64,000 nucleotides of DNA, taken from Oasisia sp. SBJ-2009. Taxonomy: Eukaryota > Annelida > Polychaeta > Sabellida > Siboglinidae. Positions 32,926 through 45,999 of this stretch are shown here, piece by piece (the stretch's first letter is position 1; every line of letters begins with the position of its first letter). The notes under the pieces are model-generated. The model was not told where the DNA came from. It made no database searches and saw only the letters and a program-made list of their open reading frames with translations. Position numbers and translations under genes: made by a program. The stretch covers positions 36,063,141-36,127,140 of the forward strand of contig OZ024857.1 in NCBI GenBank assembly GCA_964017155.1, read 5' to 3'.

Positions 32926-34485
32926 TGCCCTCCCACATTCCTGACCCCAGACTACAAGTCAGCTATTTAAAAAAATATACTGTTGTCTGCCTGGGTGGAG
33001 ATGGATGCCTGTGTGCTTACTGCTTACACCAATCAGAACAACAGAAAGTCTGCAAGAAGACAATTTACCATCCACTGAGTTTCAAGGAAATTTCATCCGT
33101 CAAACAATAAATTACATTACGATATAGACTGGAGAAACAAAACCCAGTCAACTGCTAATAACCAAGCCATCTACCTCCAGTGATCACCCGTCATGTCTTT
33201 GTCTAAACACCTTGCTCATTTACACTCAACCTTGCCTTCCCTTACAACGATGTGCAGGACATTTCTCTGCAGTGCCGAAAGCCTCCAAATTATACCTGAA
33301 CTGTCTCATTAAAGACCTTTCAAAGGGCAACCCAATTAGTGGGGATCACAGCACACCTAAACATGAAAATCCCCACCATCGTCTGACCTTTGTGCATCTC
33401 GATTCTGTCAACTAGACTGATGTGCGGCAGTATCCCACTGACGTCTGCATTGTAAGAGACGGGCGGGATAGATCTCCCCACTGACACCTGCCTGTTGTTA
33501 CGAGACAGCCCGCTCAACATCAAAGCACTATCACAGTTTATTTAAATATTCATCATAACTCTGTACGCTGGTTGTGACTTTGATTAGGCGGCAGTGATGT
33601 ACAGATTTTGACGAATCAAGGTAATTGTTGCCTCAAAAAACATGGTCTCAAACGGCTTTGTTTGACAATGACAGCTATCACATGTCTAATTATCTAGCTG
33701 CTACTGTTCAAGTTAGTGTTCTATTCATAAAAATGGGGTTGCATGCCATTGAAGGCAAATTTTTGTTTCAAAAAAGTATTTACAAATCCATCATTATTCT
33801 AGTGCAGGCGTTTTATGTATAATTATTATTTTTATTTGCAATCTTTTAGATTTAAATAAAACACCTGACGCATGATAAACTATAAATTTGCTAGACATTT
33901 CTGTTAGAAATGTTGCTAAAAATATATACATGTCACAATTACAATTAGATTATTTATAAAGTGACAGTAGTAGCTTACATACAAATGTGGAGCAATAAAC
34001 TGCAGTAATCAACATCGCAGTATTTAACTATTTACATGTATAATTAAATTAATTTACACTGATTATTTAAATTTATGCTGGAACTAATCATGATGGCAGT
34101 AAAACAGCAGTACACGTCAGTGAATTGTTACACTCTCTGTGTTTCCATGTTTCTTTGACAGATTAAAAAGCATATCATGAACACATCAGTAAGTAATTTT
34201 AATAATTACTTTTATGTAATTTTTTAAACATCACCAGCTGGAAGATTAAAAGGCAATAGTTCCATGATGTGACAGAAGATAGAAGTAGACAGTCTCCTGT
34301 CAAGACTAGGCACCTGTCACAAGATACCGTTACACAAGCCTAAATGTTAGTAGTGTCATCATTATCATATACAAGTGTTACATTTTATACAAGTCTAACA
34401 GACATTGCATTTACTGTTGTGCCAAAAACCAGAAAAAATTGTATACACTATAAATATAATAAAGTAAACCTGCCAAACAGTTTGG
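32926..34485. other. Non-coding DNA, nothing recognised
   Basis: Short frames only, without domains or flanking splice consensus. AT-rich from 33800 on. Confidence 0.5.
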
Positions 34486-34556
34486 ATTTAAATGCAGGCC
34501 AATGATCATATATATAGTTTGAAACTATATATATGAACATTGGCCTGCATTTAAAT
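34486..34556. repeat. 71-bp near-perfect palindrome
   Basis: Left arm 34486-34520 starts ATTTAAATGCAGGCCAATG. Right arm 34522-34556 is its inverse with one mismatch in 35 bp and a single central G. With no loop, it would extrude as a cruciform or fold as a tight hairpin in RNA. Confidence 0.95.
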
Positions 34557-34679
34557 ATTGATGTCACATTTGTAGAGATGTAAGGAATTTGATAAGATAG
34601 ACAAACTGGTGTTGTAAACAGGTAATATTCCCATAGATAGATAACATTTTAACGACTACAAAAGAGTAGAGCTGCCAAT

Positions 34680-35480
34680 TTTGACTTTGAAAACAAAGCA
34701 CAAGGGTTCATTCGTGCGTAGTCCTGCGTTCCTCACCCAGAAAACTCACACAAGTGTTCAATACACAACCAGCTTATTAAAAGACAAACATAATAGTGAT
34801 GTCTATTCCTAGCCTAGGACACTCACGGGGTAAACAGATCAAGGGGTAGTAATAAAAAACAGAGACTAGAGTAATAAAAGAAATTGCATGGTGCCCCTAC
34901 CCTACCCTCCTGACCTACGTGGCAGACTCATTCTGAAACCAGCAGCCAGATGGGAAACAAATCAGTGCAGTTTAAGAAAAAAATTGACATGCCACTCCTC
35001 ACCCACTGAAACTGGAAGCTGAGTTATTTGAAGGTAAACATCATAGTGATCTCTATCTGAACCCTGGCACATGACTGTAACAGAAATGATGGTGGGAATA
35101 CAATAAAACATGTCCAGTTCAATTTCAAATAAATCACTGAAATACGTTGTACTCTGGTCCGAATACAAACCTAACATGGTCTGTCAAGACCCTTGTCTAA
35201 GAGGTAGGACACAATGGAGAGTAATAAAAACCAAAAATAAAATATAGTCTGGCAGAAAACAAAAATGCGTTCATCCCCGTCTCTCCCCCGCCGAGTCCTT
35301 TGAGTTATGGCCCAGTTTACCACCATGTTTTTGTTGGCACTCGTAAAGAACAGACAGCTGCCTTGTAAACATCTCCATAAAGAATGAGTATATCACAATA
35401 TCAACCACAGGAAGGTGTATAACTTACATTTATGACATCAGCCCACCTAGTTTAATCTTCTGTCAAGATGGGCAATATTG
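34680..35480. repeat. Diverged repeats of roughly 270 bp
   Basis: Shared words in the same order (CTCACCCA, then CATAATAGTGAT or CATCATAGTGAT, then TCTAT, then GAGTAATAAAA) appear in blocks near 34730-34880 and 34990-35250; a weaker one follows. Alignment by eye only. Confidence 0.35.
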
Positions 35481-36003
35481 AGTAAAATATGGGCACTTAA
35501 ATGTGCGTCTACTTAAAAATCTGTGCAATTAACTTGTTAAATGTTGTACTCTGGGGAATCAAGGCTGTTCACAGGCCCAGCCTACTCCCTTTGAGTTGCC
35601 ACGAATTGCAAGTTATCTGATACGAGGGGAGTTGTTTTGTTGTAAAACAATCTGCCTTCACCAGACATGCAAAGAATAACACGTGTAAACAAAGAATCTG
35701 CATGATTCCTAGAATCTCTTAGTGGAATTGATCTAACAAGGGGAAATGAGACAAAAGTAGAGGTCAAAAGGGATGAGGAATCTACACATTACCACACTTT
35801 GTTACAGCTAAATTTCATATACGACTGTTTTCTTTGGTGGGCATTCCTGTTAGAATTATGCCAAATGTCTAAGTATGAATGTATTCCATCATTGTTTATT
35901 ATTAACTGTGATGACCCTAGCAAGAGAACATAAAAATGCATACTACTATGTGCATGCATCTGTGCTATGCATGCATGTATATGTGGATGCATAAACACAA
36001 GCA

Positions 36004-36027
36004 TATGCATACATACGCACGTACGTA

Positions 36028-36079
<52 letters not shown>

Positions 36080-36091
36080 CACACACACACA
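36004..36091 (+). repeat. (GCAC)n-(AC)n microsatellite
   Basis: About 13 ACGC tetramers run into about 12 AC dimers. Confidence 0.95.
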
Positions 36092-36774
36092 ACATCCAAT
36101 AACTATACCTGAGGTCACGCAGGTCAAGCCAACAGTGTTCTAGGATCCCCGCTCTCTACGTCAATCAGCAGCAGTAAGAGCGTGGATCACATTATCCTCA
36201 CCACCACTGCCCTTAGCAGGTTACGGTGGATCATTTATCACTGCCTGACTTTCTAATAACACAGTCCCAGACATAATCTATCCCTGCTCCCAAGGTGTAC
36301 TGGCTAACATGTCAATCAGCACTGCACCTGCACAACAAATGCGTTTACGGCAAGCTCTATTGCGCCCTAAGGACACACATACATACGTGACATTCAAAAT
36401 ATGTCAAAAAACATATCCGCTGTCTCGGCTCATGTTCAGCCGCAGCCTGTTGTGGCAGAACATAGCAGTATATTCCTGACCTCGCGGCCCCTGGATCATG
36501 TAGGATTCCACCAATATCTGCCTCGAGTACGTGGGAGACTGACTTCTGGGAATCAAAGCCCACTCCACAGGGGCCGGTGCTCGGGGAAATGGACACAGGA
36601 CGAGTGCAGGGTCAGATGATTCAATCTAGCAGGAGGATGACCTACATGTCCAACTCACAACCTGGTCAACAAATGATGACTAACACAATTACATTTATAC
36701 TGCAAATCTCAGATATGCCAAAAGAAGAAAAAAAAGATAGTTACTCATTACAACATTGCCTGTAGGTTTATATA

Positions 36775-36870
36775 TACAGACATATATACGTATATATTTA
36801 ATATTATTACTTTTTAATTATTAATTTTTATTAATTAAACGATATATATATATATTTATTTAGCTAATTT
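36775..36870. repeat. AT-only low-complexity tract
   Basis: (TA)n and TTAATTA runs, almost no G or C. Confidence 0.8.
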
Positions 36871-37439
36871 ATTTCACTATTTTATATTATATCAATATAC
36901 GTGCATTATATTGAATGTTTATATTGACTATATTATGCAGCACCATAGAATATTACTGTATAAATATGGTTCTATAGAAATTAATAAACATTTACATACA
37001 CTGTAATTGTTTCTATAAAAAAAATATTTGGATTAAAAAATAGCTTAACATTGAAATGGTCCCTGTACCAGGAGCCACGGTTTCCAAGTTCCATGGAAGA
37101 GGTCTTAATTTTCAGCTGTTTTTATTTCCCAGAATTCAAATCCGACAGCCCTCATGAGATGACAAGCTCTTAAAGGTGACGCTAAAAATAAATGTCTCCG
37201 CATTTTTTTCCCATTGGCGACCACGTGTTTCCGAGAAGAATGTCTTCTCCCAGCGCCACCGAGCCTTACTAACCACATTGGCGACAACGTCATAGTGTGT
37301 AGATATGTTTTGTAGCAGTGTCTCGCGTAATGATGTCCCTTATTAAAGATGGCCGCCTGATGACCACTAGGTGTGTCCCAGGCACCAGCACCAGGCGTCT
37401 GTACTGTACTGTAGGTACACCCGATGACGACATGCCTCG

Positions 37440-37740
37440 CCAATGAATACGAACCGGGCTCACAGAGCAGCCAACTCCGGGCGTTACCATGGCAACACTG
37501 ACGTCAAACGCACACTTCCTGGAAACGCACCCACAGGTAGCGGAGCACTTGCATCAACGACAGCTAACTAGCATTGACGCCGGCCGCCCGGCCGACCTTC
37601 AAATGTCTCACGCGAGACGGACGCACATCAAACAATGCGACCGCGAGTGTCTGCGCTCGCGTGTAGTCGCGCGCATTTTGCGTGAAAATTATTTTACGAG
37701 ACATGTACGCGGGCTGTGACGAACCAATAAAGGTCATGGT
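37440..37740. promoter_or_regulatory. CpG-rich patch with X-box, CRE and CCAAT
   Basis: GTTACCATGGCAAC at 37483-37496 is an RFX X-box with intact half-sites. TGACGTCA at 37499-37506 is a full CRE, starting 2 bp later. CCAAT stands at 37724-37728. CpG dinucleotides are dense from 37540 to 37720 in otherwise CpG-poor DNA. It looks like a promoter or enhancer, but no adjacent coding exon is recognised. Confidence 0.5.
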
Positions 37741-39184
37741 GATGCTTGCAAAAACGTTTCTGAGTGCGTATCTAAGTCGCTTGCGCTCCGCAATCCAGAA
37801 CTAATCGATCAAATGTTGACCAGATTTAATTCGCAGATTTCAGCAATCCTCTCGTCAGATTTCTTTGACCCAAAATGACTTCACATGTCACCGATATATA
37901 ATTGTGGCAGCATCGAGAACATAAATTTCTGCCTAGACAAAGTGACAGACGTTGGGAAAATATGCAATATATTCAGTTTTTGTTCATGACAAAATCTTAC
38001 TTCTCCACTTCATACTTAGTGCATGAATCTAAAATATATAGGATATTGAATATCTGAAGAATACACCATCATAGTAAAGGTCATGATTTCTTTTGTTTTG
38101 TTTCTAATGTCAAAATTTGCAACCTATCGTCTATGTTTATCGAACCCAGTTAGGTCTTTTTATCAAGTATTTTTTCTAAGAAATAGTCCTTAATAAATAC
38201 TTCCACTATAATTCACAACTCATTAATTAAAAAAACCTAGTCATAAGCCGGTGAATATTTCCAAATTGCAGATATGCCATTTATAATTTGGGCGTATTTG
38301 ATTCGTGTAATGCATTGCTCTATTTTAAGACCAAGTGTGTCATGGTACGATTGAGTGATTCATTCACGGAGTGGTGATTTCACACACTGCTGGACGCAAA
38401 GTTGCACAGTCAGCTGTTAACATGTCAAGCCACCCCCCTCCACCCCCTCAGATGTCTGGGGCGGGGGTGGACTCCCACACGGCCAGCCATGTGTGACAGG
38501 ATCATACGCGTGAATTCATGTCTCGACATACGTGTGTACACGTGCGTGTGTGCATGTACATGCGTTGGAGGGCGTGTGTATGTGTCTGTTTATAGATGCG
38601 TGTGCATGTATACATGCAATCCTACGTATGCATGAGATGTTATATACAAATAAGTATACACAAGTAATCCATTATTTTTCGGCTAATACATTGTATTACA
38701 AAATGCTAAGCCAGCACAAAGATTGATGTGGGTTACTCAAGTGCTGTAAACACACAGTCATCCATAACAGCAACTAACCAGGCCTGCAGTGTTTGTACAC
38801 ATAACAACTTTTGGACCCTGAATGTTATGGTGAACAAGAGGCTCTCTATCTAAACAACTCTCATCACATGTAAAGTGCTTGAGAAGTCTTGAGGATGGGT
38901 GACACCTCTACGTAAGACCCTACCTTTACAACAATGACCCCGACTTATGGAGTCTCACAATGGCACCATCTAAGTGTAGACAGTCTGTTGCACATATTTG
39001 TCTATACTTATGTGTATAAATTGGTTGTATTATAACTTGTATTGTTCCTGATTATCCTCTGGGAGAATGAGTAGTTTCTCAACAATGCTTTATTGCTAAT
39101 GATACTTCAGACTTACATTGCGTTGTTCAGAATACCAGATTAATGTAGAATGTCATATCAACATGCCACCACAAGGGTGGTGGG

Positions 39185-39652
39185 AAAGATAGGTAGAAGG
39201 GAATGGAGGGAAGGAGGGTATGGGGGGAAGGAGGGAAGGAAGCAGACAGTCAGAGATGGGCAGAGAGCAAGGGAGGAGATAGATAGGAAAGGATCTAGGA
39301 AGGGAGAGTGAGAGGGGAAAAGAATACAGAGAGGTGGGAAGGACTAGCGAGAGGGGGGAGAGAGAGAGACAGATGGAGTGAGAGAGAGGGAGAGAGTGGG
39401 AGAGAGAGTGGGAGAGATGGAGAGAGAGAGAGAGAGGGAGAGTGGGAGAGATGGAGAGAGAGAGAGAGAGAGAGGGAGAGAGTGGGAGAGATATGGAGAG
39501 AGAGTGGGAGAGAGAGGGGGAGATATGGAGAGAGAGAGAGGGGGGGGAGAGAGGGAGAGAGAGGGGGGGGGGAGAGAGAGAGGGGGGGAGAGAGAGAGAG
39601 GGGGGGGGAGAGAGAGAGAGAGAGGGGGGGGGGAGAGAGAGGAGAGAGAGGA
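39185..39652 (+). repeat. GA-rich purine tract
   Basis: Almost only purines on the + strand: GGAAGGAGG words first, then (GA)n with G runs of 7-9. Frames across it (RERE or SLSLS types) are low-complexity artefacts. Confidence 0.95.
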
Positions 39653-39659
39653 CTGCCAA

Positions 39660-42300
39660 CTTGGTATATCCTAACTACCACGAAAATGCTACATTCTTAG
39701 CATTTTTATTAAATGATACTCCTAGCAACAAGCAGTTCAGTGAATTCTATTAGTATACAACAACAATTAAGAATGGTGTGAAAACTACTTAGAAATTGCA
39801 AGAATACTAAGAACCCTGGAAATAAATAATTTCAGACAAAATGTCAAGAAAACTGTGAATATGAACACATTTTAGTGTAATTTCTTTTTTCTAAGAAGCA
39901 GTTTCTCACAAATGTAAAAATACTGCAATAAATTCAAAATGTTAATGTTGTTTTTCCAAGATATTTAAATTTACCGGTAGTAAGTTGTGTCTAACATGGA
40001 GTTGAATGTACTGTCATCATAATGAAAACGGGGCATTTGGTCACTACTAAAAATACCTTAGAAACAGGTGACATTTATAACACATTATGTGTAGTTATGA
40101 TGAAACAGCTCAAAGGTGTGAAATACATGTGACCAGGTGATTCCTTCACAACCATGGGCAACGTTAACTGGTGGCAACTGGAATGCACCTTGATTTATTC
40201 TAGAATAAATGCTTCAAATTTGAGAAAACCATTAGTAAGCATAATAGTCCTATACCATTCATCACACGTTGGTAAACATTTACTGCAATTAAATGCTTGT
40301 AATTTTTGTCACTAGTAAATACTTTAAACCTCATTCACAAAACATTATATTTCCACGTAGACAATATTTAGTGAATAATTTGGCATCGCAACCGTATTAC
40401 AAATGGAAATAAAAGTCTTATTGATTTGCTGATCAAATGACAGACATATTTGCTAACCACTGCACACACAAAATTGTGTTGCATCATAAACCGCAGTCAT
40501 AGACAAGCATCATCTAGACACACCCTATTTGAGCCTGGAATCCCAGGCTCTGGCTGGGCTTTATTCAACATATCCCTGGAGAAGTATTAATATTTACCAC
40601 ATGTAAAACCACCATAAAATCTGCTCTGCCTGTGTAACTTCCAGTGAAGCAATGTCATAAAACTCAGCTATCACCTGAATTAAAGATACTGTGTATGTCT
40701 GCACGGAAACTGCAATATTATGTATTATTAGAAAAAGCTCAGATATAAGAGGTTTCCAGGTTTATAATAACATAACCTATGATGATATGAGCGATATAAA
40801 AAAATTATGCCTATAGCAATAGTCATTATCTCTGGCTGGAAATTGTGCCACTTCTACAGTGCTAGTAATTATCAGTCTTCTTCAGTGCTAATGATTATCA
40901 GGCACAGATTTTATTTATAATTTAGAGGGAAACCACAAAGAATTACCTTGGGTCATTAAAGAACTGTTTTACGAATAGAGCAGCATTGTTCCATTTACAA
41001 TGTAATATAATATTTATAACATCTAATTATAAAGAATATATTAATATCCAGTACATTACAGTTGGCACAAATGTCAACAATACACAATGTGTTGCTACGG
41101 TGTAATCTTTCACCAAATTATTTCAATATAAAATGTGTTGTTTTTATGAGCTTTCAAAAAATACCTACCGGTACACTAAGTAATTTATTGGTATCTACTA
41201 TGATTTTGGATTGTTATAAAATGTATTATAATTGAGATGTTTCACAACTTTCACCTTGCCACTTTACTGTATTAGATGGCTAACCCACAAATATTCACAT
41301 TTGAAGGTGAACATAATGTCTGATTTACTAGTTTGTCAAGTTCCAATTTCAAATTTTGGATTATCCATATATTAAAGCAATAACATTTAAAAGTACAACT
41401 TTATTCATTCACAAAATTAATGTGTACCTTGAGATAACGAAATGCATCATATTTTGGCATCTTATTTATACAAAACAGCCAGGTAAATAGGCAATTAAAT
41501 TATTTGTTTATTACGATGTTAAATTGTTTAAGCTGATGTTAAATTTATTTTATGCAACCTATACTAACAAACATATACATTTGGTTTGTATACTTACAAA
41601 ATATACATACTTTTCATATATTTGGCAAATATATAATGTTAGTAAATCCAGACTGCAAATGCAATTTGCATATTTGCTGCTCCCATTTATAAGATACCAA
41701 AGAGGAATATTATCAAGGAAATACAAGAATGATCACAGCAACAGAACATATACTCCACAGACCAACTCACAACAACATATAATAACCACATCTACTATCT
41801 ACTGGTTAACACAATATCAAATACACTAAAGCAACCATTTCTACAAGCCAAGTTAGCCAACTGACAACCACCAGTAACCACCTCCATCCAGCATCAAGCC
41901 AAGACAAGGATGCAGTCTGTCTCAACAGGGGAGAGATAACTGCCAGAGCATTCTTGTGGCTTTTAGGTAAATATTCGATTTACAACGACTGCCTGGCGGA
42001 GTGGCGCAGACCACAAATCAATGCTAACTGAGAGCGCAGGACAATCCACTCCCGGCCGTAATATGAAGCACACTGACCCGGGCTGGACCAACGTGGTACG
42101 TCGTATTGATCGTTACTAATGTGGCCGTGTCCCGCTAAGTTCACCTGCAGTGTTTGGCTGCGTACGACAGGCGCGAGACACAAGGGAGCAGACAAACAAC
42201 AAGGGAGGGGCGTGTTGTCAAAGAAATACTCAATCACTGCTACGTGCACTGACATCATGTGAGTGGATGTGGACAGGCAGGGTATTGCTTTGTGCAAATG
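39660..42300. other. AT-rich non-coding DNA, nothing recognised
   Basis: No frame with a domain. A small CG-richer patch lies at 41980-42200. Confidence 0.5.
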
Positions 42301-42314
42301 AAGGTTATTAGAGA

Positions 42315-42600
42315 TTCGTAAGATAGAAGCTCACTGGACAGGAGCTAGTAGTTACCCATAGTCTCAGAGACAGAAGCTCATAGGACGGATGTTTATCTGA
42401 GATTTACTGGACGAAGCTAAGCAGATAACCTTACCTGACATAAGCTTGCCAACCAGAAGTCACCGGACATAAGCTCACCAAACATATTATGGTCACCGGA
42501 CAGAACTGCTTACCAGAGATTCACAGACAGAAGTTTACCTGCAAAAACTTCTCTGAAAGAATCTTCAAATTCTCTGCCCACAGTTGACCTTACAAAGCTT
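42315..42600 (+). repeat. Decayed minisatellite around GAAGCTCACC/GGACA
   Basis: The words AGAAGCTCACTGGACA, AGAAGCTCATAGGACG and ATAAGCTCACC recur every 30-45 bp with heavy decay. Confidence 0.5.
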
Positions 42601-42619
42601 TCTGTACAAAACCCATTCA

Positions 42620-44460
42620 GACGGAAGATGATGCACAGAGTTGCTTAGTTTGATTGTAGCAGCCTACATAAGGACAGTGTGGGTAAGCCTGCACCATTCG
42701 TAGTAGAAATAGTGAATTATAAATAACTGGACCATAAAACTATCCTAATGACCAGATCAAAAATTATGACATAAGCTATTGGTCACCCAATGATATCTGC
42801 TTAATGTAGCGCACTGCAATACAGAACACAGTTGATCATTTGAGACCAGTGTTCAATGCAAAAGTAGGCCAGCTCTTTATGTGGGTTAGGTCAACCGATG
42901 AAGTCATATTACACAGTGAATTACGGCTGCGTTTATCGACTCGCCATTGATGGAATAACATTACGTGAGACAGTATCTGGTTGTTCTGTTTGAAATGTGT
43001 ATTTCTCACTTTGAATCCTGCTTAAAGCTAACAAGATAAGAAAATGTCAATGCTACAAAGACATGTAAATGTTTTGCTTTACTTTTGTTATTTGAAATTA
43101 TATATGAAATCATATAAAGCCATGTTAATTTTTTTGGATCACCATGTAGCATTCCTATTCAAATGCCATCTACACTGCTACAAACCATATATACACCAAC
43201 CTCATCAGGATGGGACAAATCTGGAATTTCACTCGAACTGAATATTACATTGAATATCTTCAAAATGTTGAATACAAATCGAATATTGAATCAAATACAA
43301 ATATTCAGTGACCTCGAATTCGATCACAATATTGAACACTGTCGAGATGTCTTGCGGGGACCAGCAGAGCGGCATCATCCCGTGGCCATGGGTACAAGTC
43401 AGGGCCGCCATTGTCGGCATTGTGGCCTTACGCATCAATCTTTTTGTTTACTTTCTTACCTAACCATGAAAACAATGTCTTACAGCCGCCAAACTTCTCA
43501 TATATCTTATGTATATATACAGTATTATACACACTTTAATACACACACTAGGTTATAAAATGAAATCATCTAAATTCATGAAAAGAATAAAACGAGTGTA
43601 GCTCTGCGTGTAGCTCGGCGATTACCGTAACATCAGTAATATACGTGACCCAAATTTATCACGGCATTGCTACATAAATGACCTTCACAAATTCTGGTTT
43701 TATCATAACCTTAAAGTAACCCAAACCCTAACTAACCCTGAAGTAACTTTACCTAATCCTAAACGCTGTCGGCGATGACATCGCTTTGCCGGCAAGTTTT
43801 GTGCGTTTGTTTTGTGAATTTTAATTGTTTTAGTAATGTTCGTGATTTTATTTTTTAACCTAGTATGTACATACGTATATAAGCTACACATGTATGAGAG
43901 GTGTAGTTTGACGGTTGTATGTTGTCATTTTCATAGTTACGTCAGAAAGTGAAAGATGGCCTGTGACCAATTTTGCAGTGGAGGATGTGAACATGAAGTA
44001 AAAGATCCGAGCGATATTTGTTTATCTAGCTGCAATTTTTTTTATTTTGAATCGAATCTAATAGCGGGAAAGGGCTTGAATATTTGAAATTTCAAAAACT
44101 AATCAAATTCCGTCGCATCGATACAACCGCAAAAACATTTTAGGTTTTCTCATTTTAACTGCATAGCATCAAAAGTATATGGTTGATTTATTTACAGTCA
44201 ATCACCAAATGTTACTGTTGCTGGAAAATGCTGACGTTTTAAACAAATCCACAAGCAGACAATTGCATTCACGCAGGTTTCTTGTCATTTATGGGTCGTC
44301 AACAAGACTTGTGATGACAGAGATGGATCATGACTGAGGTCATTGACTCCAACAATGATCCGCGGCCTGTAAACAGCTATTTGTGCTGACAGACCCCTAA
44401 TGCATCATCCACTATTCTGTCTACCTGCAGCAACTTCACTTATTAGAATTAGACAAAAAC
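42620..44460. other. Non-coding DNA, nothing recognised
   Basis: Contains a short AATACAAAT-rich patch (43240-43330) that recalls the sub-terminal text of the hAT-like element but has no inverted ends. Confidence 0.45.
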
Positions 44461-44463
44461 ATT

Positions 44464-44738
44464 GTCAATTTTGTTACAAAAAATACAATCATGTTACATA
44501 AGATGCTCTATATAAATTTGGGTAAATGTGGGTTTTTAAACACAATTGTTTATATATACGAGAACTGTTTTTCTATTTAATAATATTAAATACGCCATTT
44601 GTCAATTTTGTTACAAAAAAATACAACCATGTTACATAAGATGCTACACATAAATTTGGGTAAATGTGGGTTTTTAAACACAATTTTTTAAATATACGAG
44701 AACTGTTTTTCTATTTAATAATATTAAACACGCCATTT
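44464..44738 (+). repeat. Tandem duplication, 137-bp unit, two copies
   Basis: GTCAATTTTGTTACAAAAAA starts at 44464 and again at 44601. The copies stay nearly identical through TTAATAATATTAAA and CGCCATTT. Confidence 0.92.
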
Positions 44739-45339
44739 TTTCATGGAATGAACACAAATATTAAGGCGCACACATGGTGATATTTACATGCACAAATGCC
44801 CATACACAAGCATTAGCATATAATATTTTACACCTGTCAAATTAACTGGTCAAGGTAATTTATCCAAACTGTAACCAGCTTGTCAAATATGTCTGCGCAC
44901 AAGTAAATTTTATTTATAATATTTTTGTAATGTATTAATATATTTTATTTCTGGATACTGACAATAAATTTCGGATGACTGTAAGAACCTGGCAAGTTGT
45001 GCTCTGAATGAGCGCATGGACTTGTGAAAATATAGATACTATGGTATCGAATGCCAACAGTAAAAACAGAGCGAGCCCTTAAATCCTTGATTCCGTCCTC
45101 CATCAAGTATCTGAATCAGCCACAATAAAATTAATCGTTGACCTATCACAGTCTCTACTGCTGCCAATGCAATGTCGTTTTATCAATTAATTAATCTTAC
45201 TATAATATTGTCATATTGTTTTACATTATTTATTTATTCCAATATATGTTACATATATATATATTTTAGCTACCGTTTACATGCTTCATTTTACTGTATA
45301 CATGCATTACTATGCAACTTAAATATTGTGTTTTAATGC

Positions 45340-45418
45340 AACCTCCAACGTGCAAAATGTATTTCTACTTTATGATTGGACAATAAAGTTATTATTTTTA
45401 TTATTATTATTATTACTG
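45340..45418 (+). mobile_element. Probable retroelement 3' end with (ATT)n tail
   Basis: ATGATTGGACAATAAAGTTA followed by an (ATT)n tail is typical of LINE or SINE 3' ends. No body is recognised upstream. Confidence 0.4.
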
Positions 45419-45999
45419 TTATAATTACTGTATTTACATGCCAAAAATTACGATCTGGTTTCACTATAATATCCGCTAAGTGCAGGCAAGCATGCACGCA
45501 GGTATGTCTGTGATGCGCCCTTCCCTTATTTGAACACAAAGGTAAATCACAACAGGTGCAGTCACTGCGTGTCCTTGAAGGTCAGCAATGTGACCACAAA
45601 ATGTAATTAGCGAGAACATACGTCAGAACATCCAGACTAACCCAATTTGTCACTCCATATTCATTGCAAGCAACACATCGCATCCATGTTATACCCTCAT
45701 CACAACCTTTTCTCGTACCGGGATCCGAAGTATCGGCAGTTTAACACTTTCACCAAATCAGGCGACAGTTTTGTGTTTATTAACACCTTCGTCATTTTTA
45801 CACTTCTATTGTAATGCCAACTATGTTAGCAGGGACGCAAAAACATTTGCTATTTTGGGATCGTATAAATATTCCTTATTTTCACGCCAACAGGTATAAC
45901 TCATACTACTCACATGGTGGAGGTGAATTGTAGCAGCCTAGACACCGCCAAGCATCTGTGCAGTAGGCGCCTCGCCCGGGCTACTTCAGTCGGGCTGGC

